Shown here in pieces: positions 19,016-30,929 of a stretch of 64,000 nucleotides of DNA (its first letter is position 1; each line of letters opens with the position of its first letter). A model generated the notes under the pieces. That model was not told the DNA's origin, did not search any database, and saw only the letters and a program-made list of their open reading frames with translations. The stretch covers positions 3,445,001 to 3,509,000 of the forward strand of contig CM074758.1 in NCBI GenBank assembly GCA_037355855.1, in the 5' to 3' direction. A program made the translations under genes and the position numbers. Origin of the DNA: Pseudo-nitzschia pungens. Its lineage: Eukaryota > Bacillariophyta > Bacillariophyceae > Bacillariales > Bacillariaceae.

Positions 19016-20750
19016 GAATGGTACCGGGATATATGGCTTGGTACTGGAGGCTGCGGAGAAGAGTGAGGGATCTGGGGGTCGTAGGCTGGAAAACAGGGTA
19101 CAGCAGCAACAACAAGTCCAATGTTGGTCTGGACAAGGAAAAGCTCCAGGGGATCCAAAAAGATAGGACTGGAGCACTACCAGAAAAGCCACGTTCGAAA
19201 CCCACAGAGGTGCTCTGGAGGGAGAAATTAGAGAACTCCAGTAGACCACTGCAAATCGTGTAGTAAGGTTACCGGAGGGGGTCAAATTCAAACCAGGGAT
19301 GATTCCAAGTGGTATACTTAAGCACCAGGGAAGCTGCTGGCTTGAAAACAGGGGCTTTAGTAGGAACACTTAGAAACCAGGGGAGACCAATGACAAGGCA
19401 CACTTAAAAGGCTCAGGAGGGAACTTGAAGTTCAAACTCGCGAGTACTTAGAAGTGGAAACAGTATCCAGGGGCGATTGGCTTGAAAACAGGGACCTTGA
19501 GCGAGACACTTAGGGACCAGGGAGGCTGCTTGCTTGTAAACTGGGGCTTTAGTGGAGGCCCCAAGGAAAAGGAGGGAGGCCTTATGTTGTAAAAACAGTG
19601 TCGAACTTGAAGCTCAACTCGGGGGTGCTATATATAGCAAAGTCACTTAGGGATCAGGGAACTCAGTATCCAGGGGCAATTGGCTTGAAAACAGGAACCT
19701 TGAGCAAGGCACTTAAGGATCAGGGAAGCTGCTTGCTGGAAAACAGGTACTTAGGGACCGGGGAAATCTTGAACACTTAGGGACCGGGGAAGCCGCTTGC
19801 CGGAAACCAGGTACTTAGGGACCAGGGAACTTGCGAACACTTAGGGGTCAAAGAAGCTGCTTGCTTGAGAACAGGGGCTTTAGTAGAGGCCCTAGGGACA
19901 AGGAGGGAGGCTGTTGTCTTGAGAAACTGGGGGGGTGCTATATAGCAAAGCCACTTAGGGATCAGGGAAGTCGCGAACACTTAAGGACCAGGGAGGCTGC
20001 TTGCTGGAAAACAGGTACTTAGGGACCAGGAACTCTTGAACACTTAGGGACCAGAGAAGCTTAGGCTTGGAAACAGGTGTAGTAGGGGAGCCTTAAGCAG
20101 AAATACTTAAGGACTAGGGGGCTGGGCTAGGAAACAGGGGAAGCTCTTAAGTGCGAGACACTTAGAGAGCAGGGGGCTGTAGGCTTGAAAATAGGAATGA
20201 AACTGGAAGATATGCTCGCACGAACCTGCAAATACTTAGGGATCAGCAAGTAGGAACCTTCTAGAAAGGGGGTGTATGTATGTGGTTGACAACTTCAACT
20301 TGAAAAGACTTAGGGGACTCAGCAAGGAACCTTGAGGAATGTAGAGCATTAAGTAATAGTGTACTTAAGCACCTTGGAGAGGGGATCATGTAAACAGCTT
20401 GAAAACAGATCGAAAACCCAGAAATAAGTACGGAAATTGCGGTAGAAATTTGCTGTAGAAATTATGTGTCCTTTTGCTTGTTGCTGCCGAATCGATCGAC
20501 CGATCGACCGACCGATCGACCGACCGACAAGGGGGAACAAGCAACCAAAGCAACCAAAGGAAGCAAGGAGCAACCAAACTAAGAGCAGAATCGAATAGGC
20601 GAGGTCTCTGTTAATAGGTGTAGTGCTTGGTGGTGGTGTTGGAGCTTTAGAAGGGAGGGAGATATCAAAGGTGAAAGTTGTGTAGAAATCTACGTGTTTT
20701 AAGTACTGGAACATCGGAACGTCGGACAAAATGCGCGATGCAAAAATTGT
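19016..20750 (-). other. LINE B 5' UTR, distal part
   Basis: Continues the LINE B leader on the other side of LTR-1. It has one copy of the long module (about 19075-19265, with CTCTGTGGGTTTCGAA and GTTGTTGCTGCTGTACCCTG on the minus strand) and then many short units around 'CTTAGGGACCAGGGAA' and 'GCTTGAAAACAGG'. A CGAC/CGAT microsatellite lies at about 20490-20530. The terminal box is near 20710-20740. No gene seen. Confidence 0.75.
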
Positions 20751-21189
20751 ATTGAGTTTTAGAACCAAAAGGACTCAATTGAGAAACTTGTAGGTTCGAT
20801 CAATTTATCTATTTGTGAAACTACTTGAGAAGACCGTCTTAATATAACGGTCAGAATTGTATCAGAACTTCAAGGAGAAGGAAGATCAATTCATATGATT
20901 GAACAATGACTGATATTCGGGAATGAGTCAGTGAGTCATGAACTGGATGTCTGTGCGTTGTTCACAGATGGAGTCGTGACTGTTCTGGTGCACGGCAATT
21001 TGATAGTATTTGCCTCCTTTACATACCTGGAAACAGTTTGGATCTCCAGTAGGGATGGTTCTTCTGTGGGAACTAGCATACTTCCTTTGGATGGAATCCA
21101 AGTCTCTCTAAGGAAAGTCTTCAGAATTTTGTCTTAGGTGGCCTGTTTTCAACTTCACAATATTGATGATTTTGACCATTTTTTGTGAT
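20751..21189. other. Unassigned spacer
   Basis: Single-copy looking sequence between the 5' end of LINE B and the inverted-repeat element. A 68-codon open frame at 20931-21137 has no recognisable motif and no supporting context. Nothing else seen. Confidence 0.5.
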
Positions 21190-23150
21190 TCCAGGAGCAG
21201 TCGGGAATAGAAAAATGTGAGCAATGTGTGACATGTTAAGTTTTTCAAATCCTACATATTATATCAAGGTGTGATCTACAAATTACATGTAGAACGTGAC
21301 AAGTATTGTTCATGAAAAAAATCTCCACAATTCAAAATTCAAAGGGGGCTCATAGAAACTAAAAAGCGTTTCTTCTTCAATAACCTTAATTGTGCAATCT
21401 TGAGCAATTAACTGGAGTCGTGCGTAGTATTTTGCATAATTAATCAATTAATTACGCAAAAAACAGAATTAATTAGGTGTGGAATAAAAATTAATTACGC
21501 TAAAAATGATGAAGATGTTTTCACAGGACCTTCCGGAACAAAGATAGTTTTCGATGCGCGGACCGCGTGATTTTTTATTGCAGTTAGTCATTTTGAGGGT
21601 ATCCCCTTAAATTAATTATCTCCCCCAAAGAAACTCGCATTTTTTGGGATCGAAAAAAGTGCGGATTTTCATGGGACAAAAAAACTCGCATTTTTGCTCT
21701 AGAAAAAAACACGTATATACAGCAATAAATGCGAGTTTTCAGCACTAAAATGCAAGTTTTCAGCACTAAAATGCGAGTTTTCGTTAAAAAATGTGAGTTT
21801 TATTTGTTAAAAAATGCGAGTTTTATTTAAAAAATGAGTGTTTTCAACAAAAATTTCAACCAAAAACTTGTAGCATAATTAGTAAACCTTATGGAGTCGA
21901 TGTGTTTTTTAAAAAATAGAGGCGCAACAGCGGAGTTGATTTGTTAATAGAGGTGTAACAAGCAGCAGCAAGCAGCAACGCGTCAATAACACAGGGGGAC
22001 AGCAAACAGCAAGCAGCAACGCGTCGATAATACAGGGGGGACAGCAAACAGCAAGCAGCAACGCGTCGATAATACAGGGGGGGGCAGCAAGCAGCAGCAA
22101 GCAGCAACGCGTCGATGATACAGGGGGGACAGCAAGCAGCAACGCGTCGATGATACAGGGGGGACAGCAAGCAGCAGCAATGCGTGGATAATACAGGGGG
22201 GGACAGCCAGCAGCAGCAACGCGTCGATAATACAGGGGGGGGACAGCCAGCAGCAGCAACGCGTCGATAATACAAGGGGGGGGACAGCAAGCAGCAAGCA
22301 GCAAGCAGCAACGCGTCGATAATACAGGGGGGGGACAGCAAGCAGCAAGCAGCAACGCGTCGATAATACAGGGGGGGGGACAGCAAGCAGCAAGCAGCAA
22401 CGCGTCGATAATACAGGGGGGGGGGGGGACAGCAAGCAGCAGCAATGCGTCGATAATATAGGGGGGAGAGCAAGCATAATTTTAATTAAGCACCTCTCTT
22501 AGCAAATCGACTCCCGCGTCGTTGCCCCTCTCTTAGCAAATCGACTCCCTCGTCATTCTCCTCTATTAACAAATCGACTCCGCTGTTGCGCCTCGACTTG
22601 CCGTTGCGCCTCTATTAACAAATCGACTCCGTTGTGACTTGACTACATTGTTGCGCCTCTATTAAAAGTTAACAAATCGACTCCGTCGTTTTGCCTCTAT
22701 TAAAACAAATCGACTCCCTCGTCGAAAAAAAATTTTGCAAAGAAAACTCGCACTTTTTCTGTCCATTGAACGAAACTCCCATTTAATGCGAGTTGAAAAA
22801 GAACGTTTTTTTTAGTCCCTTGCACTTTTTGGTCTGGAAAAAAGTGCGGAAAAAAAGTGCAAGTTTATCCCCCTAAAATTGTGCTCAAAAAGGGGGATGA
22901 GCATTGACCAGGTCGACTTAAAATCGCGCAGTCTGCGCGAAATATTTTCAGTTCCGGAAGGTCCAGAGCCCCCTTTGAATTTTGAATTGTGGAGATTTTT
23001 TCATGAACGTTACTTATCACGTTCTACGTACAATTTGTAGATCACAGATTGATATATGTAGGATATGTATGGTAAGTTCATATCATTTTGAAAAACTTAA
23101 AATGTGTCGTGCGTGGCTTGCGTTTTCTATCTCCAACCGCAGTCAGATCG
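21190..23150. mobile_element. Foldback-like inverted-repeat element
   Basis: Long inverted arms flank a minisatellite. The left arm at about 21229-21350 contains AAGTTTTTCAAA, TGTGATCTACAAATT and ATCTCCACAATTCAAAATTC. The right arm at about 22965-23100 carries the same motifs in reverse complement. A second homologous block (GGACCTTCCGGAAC at about 21528 and its complement at about 22952) shows that a ~170-bp segment was inserted in the left arm. Further in, CTATTAACAAATCGACTCC is repeated at 22490-22730, with its complement near 21890-21950. No transposase frame is present. I infer a non-autonomous DNA or foldback transposon; the outer limits and target duplication are uncertain. Confidence 0.7.
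21958..22480. repeat. G-rich minisatellite (about 12 units)
   Basis: Units of about 36-50 bp contain GCAGCAACGCGTCGATAATA followed by a run of 5 to 12 G. About 12 copies with length variation in the GCA and G runs. Minus-strand frames translate as YYRRVAAC repeats and are not genes. It lies at the centre of the inverted-repeat element. Confidence 0.9.
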
Positions 23151-24642
23151 ATTAAAATTGAGTCAGTTGTGAAATTTCTTTTATTTTTTGGGAGTCTTGC
23201 TGACTTGTACATCATCTGACAAAACATTTTTCTATTTCTTATTTTTGCCTCATCAGTTGTTTAGTAATATCTAGCTGCCCACAGACTTCAACAAAGGCAT
23301 ATACATGCAAATAATATCATTTGGAGCGGAAATGAAAATCATACCCTAATGTAATGCATAGGAACCTTCATTGGTTCTCCCCATCTCATTTTTGGAGTCT
23401 TTGATGAAACATGTGAGTCTTACAAAATAAACAATAGGCATTCATATGAGCCCCACGATATCTAAAAAATGGCTCAATATTTTAAACATATGGACTGAGT
23501 AAGCTAGGGGGTACCAAATGGGACACTTCCACTCTGCCTCCAGGAACCAGACCTTTTGCGCTCCTCTTTCCACATAAAGAAGAATCAGAAAATTTGCATC
23601 TGCCAGCCCAAAGGGGTGATACTCCAAGTGTGCCAGCTTCCACAATACCACTCTAAGTGACATTTCTAGTTCTGGTGTATGGTCTTAAAATAGGATAATT
23701 TTTCTGTTGGCTATACTTGGGCATAGGTTGTATATAATGCCACTCTGACTGTTTTGTGCCAGTCAAACTTCTACCAATACTATTTTGGCCAGCCAGCTTT
23801 TCCCAACAGCAGGTTTTCTATGGGTGCATGAATGCATGTACCTTAGTTTGAAAAAGGGGGGTTGTTCTTACCAGGGGTCATACCTGGTACCGGTGTGACC
23901 CCTGGACGTGTTACAAACACCAAAAATGGAGAACTTGAAAGAGTTTTGTACAGCACTCAAAGGAAGGTTTTCTTTTTTGAATTAAATGGGTTTCTCAGGA
24001 GAGGTTGTAGAGATTTCTTTTCTAAAGAATAATTTTAAATGGTGTGCACTTTCTGGTAGTTCTGGTGTATGATCGGTGGGAAGTTGGTGGTAAATTCGTC
24101 GCATTTTTGTGCCAGTCTCAATTGTTATCGGACACGTATTTTTAGTACATGGTTGTTATTGTTATTTTGTGAGTTAAAGATGACTTTGAAACAAGTGAAT
24201 GAACGCATGAATTCTTGTGTTCTAGACTTCAATGCACACACTGACTGATAGGTCGTTATGAAAAACAAAACAAAACAACATTGTTGTATAGTAGTAATAG
24301 TATATCATTTTTCGTTATCATTATTTTATTACTCAACGGAACTGGCTGCTACTTGATGTTTCCAAGGACATAAAAAGAGGATTATACTCATCTGCTTTCG
24401 CTCTGATCGAGCCTTGACAGTCATCTGACTTCTACCATATTTGAAGAGAGAATGATGACTGGTGGAATAGTCCGTAATAACCAGCATATAAAGGCTTGCA
24501 CTCGGCGAATATGAAAATGATTCTGCGACAAACATATATAACAAAGCCTCTCTCACAAATCTCTCACTCCATGATTCCTTACACTCAAACGGTTGCACAG
24601 TTATGGTCATGAACCACTTCAGGCAACAACAGATTATCACGC
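23151..24642. other. Intergenic region, no gene seen
   Basis: AT-rich non-coding sequence between the inverted-repeat element and the 3' end of the acyl-CoA synthetase gene. Open frames are short and show no motif. One hairpin-forming site (23871-23905) is listed separately. Confidence 0.5.
23871..23905. other. Perfect 10-bp stem hairpin
   Basis: CCAGGGGTCA and TGACCCCTGG flank a 15-base spacer containing GGTACC. It is an isolated inverted repeat of unknown role. Confidence 0.55.
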
Positions 24643-26788
24643 TCAGAATCCATCCCAGATCACCTTTGCCTTGGCAGCATACCACCCGTCGACCTTCGAA
24701 TCGTAGGCATCTTCAATGGCATTTCGTTTAATCTTTTGGGTGGGTGTCAAAAATCCGTTTTCGGGCAACCAATCGTCCTTGACCACAACCAAAAACTGAA
24801 GCTGCTCGTGCCCATCCAACTTTGGATTCACAGCCTTCATATGTTCTTCTAATGCCTTGCCCATCATTTCACGGTCACTTTCAGATGCAATAGCCTTGCC
24901 CTTGGGACCCTCCGAAAGTTGCAGGATTGCGAAGGGCTGCGGTTGGGACTTACCTCCAACACAGGCCAATTCAACGTATTGGTTTGAAATCAGCAAGTTC
25001 TCGATTGGCGCGGGCGCAACGTACTTGCCCTTGGAGGTCTTGAAGATTTCCTTCGTACGTCCCGTGATCTTGAGACGTCCGTCCTCGTCGACCTGTCCCT
25101 TGTCTCCCGTGCGGACAAATCCGTCTTCTGTGATTGTCTCAGCAGTAGCCTCAGGATTCTTGAAGTATCCCATCATTTTACCAGGTGTCTTGACCTGGAT
25201 CTCACCATCGTCCGCAATTCGGCAAACGACATCATCGTATGGGTGGCCGACGTATCCAACGCGAGATCTGCCAGGATTACTGGCGTGCGAGTAGTTGAAA
25301 TTCTCAGTCATACCATAGCCTTCCAAAAGTTCAAGGCCCAATTTACGGTACCACGCCAACAGTTCCTCTGGGAGAGGCGCACTCCCCGATCCTGCATATC
25401 GAACCTTAGCGAGTCCGAGTGCCTTTAGCAATTTCTTCTTGATGAGAATGTTAAGCAACGGAATGCTCAACAGCATGTTGACCTTCTTTTCAGGCATCTT
25501 CGCGAAGACGCCGGCTTGGAATTTAGTCCAAAGACTACCGAACAATGGACAAGTGAGTGTCATTTCTTCACGAACAAAAAACTGAATACCGCTGCGCGCG
25601 ATAAGATCAAGAATACGCAGATACAAGGACTTACCGTGGGACCGACAAAAACAAGGTAGGCTCGCAGCGATTGAGGTCAGCAACAAAAGTGGGAAGCGCC
25701 TCCGCGTACCAAACTTGCATTCCAGTTTGCAATGGAACGACCTTGGAATCAAAATAGGGAGAGGCGAAGCAGCAAAATAATGTGCGGTGAGCGACCAATT
25801 CATTTGGCAATAAAAAGGGGAAAAACTGCAGCCTTACCATTCCCAACCAGCGTTCCATACCATGTGCAACTGGCAAATAAGAGATGTAACGGTCATCATG
25901 AGTAATTTTCATGACCTTTGTAATTCCCTTGGTGGTGTCGGTCATGGCTCCGAAAGATGTCATGACACCCTTTGGCCTGGAAAGCACAAATGTAACGGGG
26001 GAAAAAGGGTTGAGAACTAACATTCTAACTTCGAACGAATGACCATTCCGTCGACACATCTGTTCCGTTCCCACGGAACCGCGACACAAGACTTACTTTC
26101 CAGTACTACCCGATGTGTAAATAATTGTTGCCATTTCATCCCTGGTTCTCGCGACAGGATTGGCGATAGGAGAACTGGTCGAGATCACATCATCCCATTT
26201 CTTAGAGTGCAAGATATCCTTTGGACAGAGAGGGAAAGATACGGCGTCAATAGAACTGGGGATGCCTCCCTTCATTTCCGTCCAGGGCTTCTCATCAAGT
26301 TTTCCAATGAAAACCATCTTGGCCTCGGAATGCTCCAAAATGTAGCTTGTGGTTTCGGCTGTGAGGGTTGGGTAAACCTAGGAACGAATGGGACAACGAA
26401 ATGGTTTGTGAGACTACCGGCTCTGGAACTAATACAGCGAATCAGTCGCTAGAACGCGAGTTCGATTCACAATGCAAGACAGTCGTCAACCAAAGGATTC
26501 GTGTGCACTCACCGGGACAGAAACATGACCAGCGAGCAGAATACCAATGTCGGCAATCACCCAATAGGCGCAGTTCTTGGAGCAGATAGCAATCTGCGAT
26601 TTAGCTGGGTATCCGAAAGACTCAATGTATCCGGCCACTTTCTTCGCCTCATCCAAGACTTCCTGATAAGTGAAAGTCTTGACGTTTGCATCTCCACCAC
26701 CCATTGGCTGGGTCATGAAGATCTTCGAACCCCACTTCCCCACGTTGTCCGCAAAGTAATCAAGGAAAGTCTTGCTATCATCTGTCAT
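24643..26788 (-). CDS. Long-chain acyl-CoA synthetase (AMP-binding), 5 exons, 564 aa
   Basis: Activates fatty acids to acyl-CoA via an acyl-adenylate, feeding lipid synthesis and beta-oxidation. Exons on the minus strand: 26788-26513, 26377-26097, 25976-25838, 25741-25635 and 25534-24643. The four introns (135, 120, 96 and 100 bp) all have GT...AG ends, and the joined frame is continuous to a TGA. Motifs: the P-loop IIYTSGSTGKPKG across the exon 2/3 junction, YLPVAHGMERW, FLSVPR, the FAKMPEKK block, the adenylation motif YGMTEN, and TGDKGQVDEDGRLKITGR with KTSKGKYVAP near the C-terminus. The N-terminus (MTDDSKTFLDYF) shows no clear transit peptide or membrane anchor, and the length is slightly short for eukaryotic ACSLs. 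It is the only intact host gene in the window. Substrate chain length and location cannot be read from sequence. Confidence 0.93.
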
Positions 26789-26801
26789 GGTAAACGTTTA
26801 T

Positions 26802-26831
26802 ATGTTGTTGTTGTTGTTGTTGTTGTTGTTG
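26802..26831. repeat. (TTG)n microsatellite upstream of the synthetase gene
   Basis: Ten TTG units starting 14 bp upstream of the predicted start codon, so probably within the 5' UTR. Confidence 0.9.
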
Positions 26832-28792
26832 AATAAATTGCTGTTTGATTTTGTGCTCAAGAGTCACTTGTTCCAACTGTCTTGAAATGTTGTTAGTTCG
26901 TGCTTCTCAGTTGTGTGACCATTCGGGAAGAGCCTGATACCGGTACATGAGGGGGAGAAGGACGATGACACTGACACGCGGGAACCGTATTTCGAAAGGT
27001 CAAGTCGGTCGTCTTACAAGTGATAAGGTTACCCGTAGCACAAGTAATCTTACAAGTGATTCGTGCGTACCGGTACTAAATTTTTTACTTCGGTAGTAAT
27101 AGTGTAGCAATTACACGTACAGCACGTACCGGTAGTAGCCGTACACGTACGTGTACCTGTATCCATTTTAATTTTTTTCTCGGAGTACAAGTATCGTACG
27201 AGTAAATTTGTACAGAGGGGTATGTCAATGGCTCACTTACAGACGGCGGTTGAAAGATTCTCAAAAAGATTTTGTCGAAGACCGGCGACGAATTCAAAAC
27301 CCGATGGTGATTTCGAGAGAAAAAACAATTGTAGTCGTAAAAAATAACGATCATGATGTGATCTTCTAGAGATGGTAACCTTAATTACGAAGTATTAAGT
27401 ATTAGAAGTAAAAGGTTACGAGTAAGTTAACCTTTACTACGGTTTTTGAAGGAGAACCGGGTGTCAGCTGATACTGTAGGAATTCCGTACGTTTGTACGA
27501 GTATTTTACTGAACGTACCAGTATCATTATCGAAAATTAGACGTAACCTTACCGTAAAACCTTACGTATTTTCTAGAAGTAAACAAACGAACTCAATCCC
27601 GTACAATTTTAATCGTACGAGTACAAGTAAGTTACTCTCAAAAAATCAATCAGTCTCAAACAAATTGAGCGATGATTCCCGAAACTAATATGTGTAATAT
27701 CATATCCTAGATTATATGCCTTCAATTTTTTTGGCGCACCCAACGGACACCCATTAAAAACGGATGACAGACAGGCATGCAGAAGGCCTATTTTAGAATT
27801 TGGAATCTTGTTTCGAAAAACAAAAAATGCTCTCTTTATTCCCTCACTGCGCGTGTATTTACAATTTTTAGCGCGCGATTATTCTTTTCAAGATTCCGTT
27901 AAAATATGAATTGGTGTTTGAAATCTGGAGGAGGCAAATATGTCTCCTCCAGATTCTGAAAAATCGGTTAATAGATTCTTATTTCTGTGTGTGTGAGCAC
28001 ATAGATGTATGTGTGCCACGTCACGAAAAATGTAATATTACATGTGCATATTAGTTTCGGGAATTCGACAAATCCGATTTTGATTGATTCGGCAATGATT
28101 TTGTTTGGTGAGACTCTACAAGGAAAACCGAAGAGTGTGCCCATACTGGGCACTCGTATGTACTCATAACTTACTTAGGGACGACTTCCCGGGGTTGTTA
28201 TCGTGTTGACAAATTCTTGATTCTTGAGAACAGTAAACCCCTGTTTTCACATCTATCATGACAACAAAGCCTAAAAGAATTTCTGAACCATTCCGAAAAC
28301 AATTTCGGAGTGGTTTTTCATTCTTTTTGAAGCACGGTAACTTACGGTAATTACCTGGTAACTTACTTGTACCCGGAAGTAATATTAATACTATGAGTAA
28401 GGTTACCTCCGGTCCAAAATACCGTAGCTTTTAGCACATGATGTTTTTGAACTTGGGATCAATTTTCAACCAATTCAAATCATTCTTTTTGGGTTGAACT
28501 CTCCTCAACAAACTCTCTATGCCTGGTTAAGTACTGAACCTACGTACCCTGACCCTTTACCAACATACGAACCAGTGATAAAAATGTTCTATTGGGAGCC
28601 CCATCTGGAAAGCTCTCACTCTTTCTGGAATTCAATCAGTTTAAACCTCTAAAAGAACACATCATGCCCGGCAACGATACTTGACATCTCTAACGTACCT
28701 CTAGAGTGGTAGCTAGTGTGCTCGTGGTATATGCAACAGTGTTTAAATAGTAGTATCATCCTCTGTAGTAGTCTCACTATTTAAGCGTGGTA
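26832..28792. other. Intergenic region, no gene seen
   Basis: Contains the likely promoter of the minus-strand synthetase gene at its left end. The rest is AT-rich with many GTACGTAC/ACCGGTAC-like short motifs (about 26940-27640). Open frames are short and without motif. No RNA gene recognised. Confidence 0.5.
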
Positions 28793-28809
28793 ATTGAGAA
28801 ACGTACACC
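28793..28809 (+). repeat. Left terminal inverted repeat of candidate transposon
   Basis: ATTGAGAAACGTACACC, an exact inverted partner of 33847-33863. Confidence 0.75.
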
Positions 28810-29160
28810 CCCCTTGAAGGTGCACGAAAAAAAAATCCAGATCCTGTTTTCAAGAAAAAGGCAAAACAAGTTCGGGAGACAGAAATTGTGAAAAAAGGTA
28901 ACAAAAACCACTGTGTCAGCAATCGTTTCCATCACTTCCCGAACCCTTCTGATGACAATGGTGTCAATAACAATAAGACTGTAATTGTAACAATAGGGTT
29001 ACTGATTATCATGATGTATACAAGTAACTAGCTACTAAGGTGGTGCAATTACTAATCTATCTTCTTCTTCTTCTGTGGTTCAGCATTCCTTTTTTGCTTG
29101 TTTCATTCACGAGCTTTTCGATTCCTCTCTTCTTTGAACTTGCGCATCACCTTGTGTCCA

Positions 29161-29348
29161 TGCCATACCTTGGGTCTACTAGTGAATAGAATAGTAGTGA
29201 TATGCAAATTGTGAGCTCTATTGATTAGTCTATTTGCTACAGTTCCAGCAGCCTTCTGAATCGGCGATTCTGTCGGCTCGCTGATCTTTTTATCCTTATC
29301 CTTAATCCAGTCCTGAACGGACTCGTAACTGTGTTCCGGTGCACGGCA
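29161..29348 (-). repeat. LTR-5 3' LTR
   Basis: A 188-bp TGCC...GGCA repeat, preceded on the minus strand by a purine-rich CATGGAGGAGCA at the polypurine position. Confidence 0.9.
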
Positions 29349-30248
29349 TGCTCCTCCATGGGACTGTTACAATTACTCTTCCATCTTAGTGCCATCCCTG
29401 CAATAATAGGGATGGATCCTCCTGATGTTAACCCGGTTGGTTACAAAGGGAGCAGTTTCAATAGTTACAGTTCCATTATCGTGGGCCTTGAGCACCTTGT
29501 AAGGTCCTTGCCGTGGGAAGGATAGTTTTGGGATAATGCCCTTCCTTTCCAGGGTGACATAGTCTCCTTCCTTATAGACATGGGGGATCCTCTTTCGGTT
29601 CTCCCAGACGTTGCTCTTGTGGATGCTTTTCTGCTTCCTTGCTTGGATTGCTTCCCGATCCACTGGGAAATTCACTGGCATAAATATGTCTCTGCCAAAC
29701 ACCAGTTGTGCTGGGGAATACCCCAACGTGGTGTGGATGGCACTCCTGATAGCATATGCTGCCTTGGTGGTGAATTCCTCAAAGGGGTCCTTCTCGTGGA
29801 GGTCCCTCTGCTCCAGATTAAAGGATAGTAAACAATCCTTCAGCACTTGGTGAATCCTCTCCAATACAGCATTGGACTGGGGGTTCCAGGCGCCACTGGG
29901 CTTTCTTTTCATTCCCATGTTGTCACAGAGCTCTTGGAACTCTGCTTTGAACTCACTTCCACCATCGAATCCGATTTCTTTCGGTCCGGGATATCTTGCT
30001 AGCCAGGTACTATCCAACAAACGTTGAGTTTTTGCTGCATTTGGTGAGTCCTTCAGGTGAGCCAGTTCAAACCATCCGGTCACTGGGTCCACCATGGTGA
30101 GAACATGGATGTGGTAGTCTTTACCATTCTTGTTGTGGACAGTTGCAGGTCCCCAGAGGTCAACATTGACCCTCTGCCATTTGGTGACCTCCACTGCTTT
30201 TTCCGGTAGTAGTCCATATTTCTTCTGGCCACTCTTTTTGAACATCTG

Positions 30249-30740
30249 GAACATTATGGAAAAAAAACTTTTCTGGAAAATTTCCATTTTCATGCGTGCG
30301 ACTACTCTCAAAAAATCTTAGGGCAATAACGGCTCTTCTATAAGAAGAGCGACCATAATTTAACGGTCTTCAACCGTCATCTTTGTCCTCAAAAAACGAT
30401 TGTCCTCAAAACGTGTCCTCAACGATTTTGTCCTCAACAGACTGTCCTCAACCATTATGTCCTCAACAATTATGTCCTCAACGTTTTGTCCTCAACCTCT
30501 ATGACTTCAACGTTGAGGTTGAGGACAAAACGTTGAGGACATAATTGTTGAGGACATAATGGTTGAGGACAGTCTGTTGAGGACAAAATCGTTGAGGACA
30601 GTTTTGAGGACACTCTAAGTACTCGTACATCCAGCCGTTAAAGTGTACATTTAACAAAAAACAGCCGTTAAAAATTACATCAATTTTACGCGCATGAATA
30701 TGGAAATTTTTCTCAAAAAAACCTTTTTTCCATAATGTTC
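30249..30740. mobile_element. 492-bp MITE with a central long hairpin
   Basis: Terminal inverted repeats begin GAACATTATGGAAAAAA at both ends and extend, imperfectly, for about 45 bp to CATGCG. A 3-bp duplication CTG (CAG on the coding strand) flanks the element at 30246-30248 and 30741-30743. Removing the element and one copy restores the integrase reading CHTCQMFKKSG. It has no coding capacity. Confidence 0.88.
30402..30611. repeat. Hairpin of TGTCCTCAAC units (about 97-bp arms)
   Basis: The left arm (30402-30498) is six or so direct copies of a ~15-bp unit containing GTCCTCAAC. The right arm (30516-30611) is its near-exact reverse complement (GTTGAGGAC units), with a 17-base loop. It is the core of the MITE. 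Confidence 0.92.
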
Positions 30741-30915
30741 CTGGCAAGTGTGACAGTGTTTACAGAGGTCCTGGACGTCCTTTCGAAGGCCTTTCCAGGT
30801 GAACACTGAGCGTATGCTCTTGCTTCTCTGCGCCTCTGTTTTTTGGCAGTTTCCTTCTTGTAGGTTTTTCGGCCGATCGATTGGTTGTTCTGCTCATGGT
30901 CCTCAGCGCTCAGCT

Positions 30916-30929
30916 TGATTTTAAAATCA
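30916..30929 (-). promoter_or_regulatory. Palindrome at the primer-binding position (LTR-5)
   Basis: TGATTTTAAAATCA, a perfect 14-bp palindrome, directly abuts the 5' LTR. Its sequence differs from that in LTR-1 to LTR-4, but position, length and symmetry are the same. Confidence 0.6.

Larger units (their letters stand above)
11078..20750 (-). mobile_element. LINE B: older non-LTR retrotransposon, split by LINE A and LTR-1
   Basis: LINE B reads on the minus strand. Its 5' end is near 20750, where the shared 5' box meets unrelated sequence (TTGAGTTTTAGAACC). The 5' UTR covers about 20750-19016 and, after the LTR-1 insertion, 13262-11994. ORF1 starts at 11993 and is cut at 11078 by the 5' end of LINE A, so the rest of B should lie left of the window. 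The 5' UTR is related to A and C but has CAG-rich tandem repeats next to ORF1 that the others lack. Confidence 0.85.
29373..30820 (-). pseudogene. LTR-5 integrase fragment, split by a MITE
   Basis: On the minus strand the coding begins near 30820 with VFTWKG, then LCKHCHTCQ (the CxxC half of the integrase zinc finger), is interrupted at 30740-30249, and resumes FKKSGQKKYG. The catalytic core has VDLWGP, FDGGSEF and NPQSNAVLERIH (D, D, E), and the C-terminus has GPYKVLKAHDNGTVTIE before a stop at 29373. About 312 codons remain open downstream of the MITE. The domain is of the Ty3/gypsy type and related to, but distinct from, the LTR-1/2 integrases. Non-functional as it stands. Confidence 0.88.

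Noticed and set aside
21889..22477. Long minus-strand open frames with YYRRVAAC repeats
   Set aside because: They exist in three overlapping frames only because the repeat unit lacks stops. No start context or family.
21958..22480. Regularly spaced repeats as a possible CRISPR array
   Set aside because: The host is eukaryotic, the 'spacers' are themselves repeats (GCA and G runs), and unit length varies. It is a minisatellite.
24857..26452. Plus-strand open frames opposite the acyl-CoA synthetase gene
   Set aside because: Shadows of the minus-strand exons. No motif of their own.
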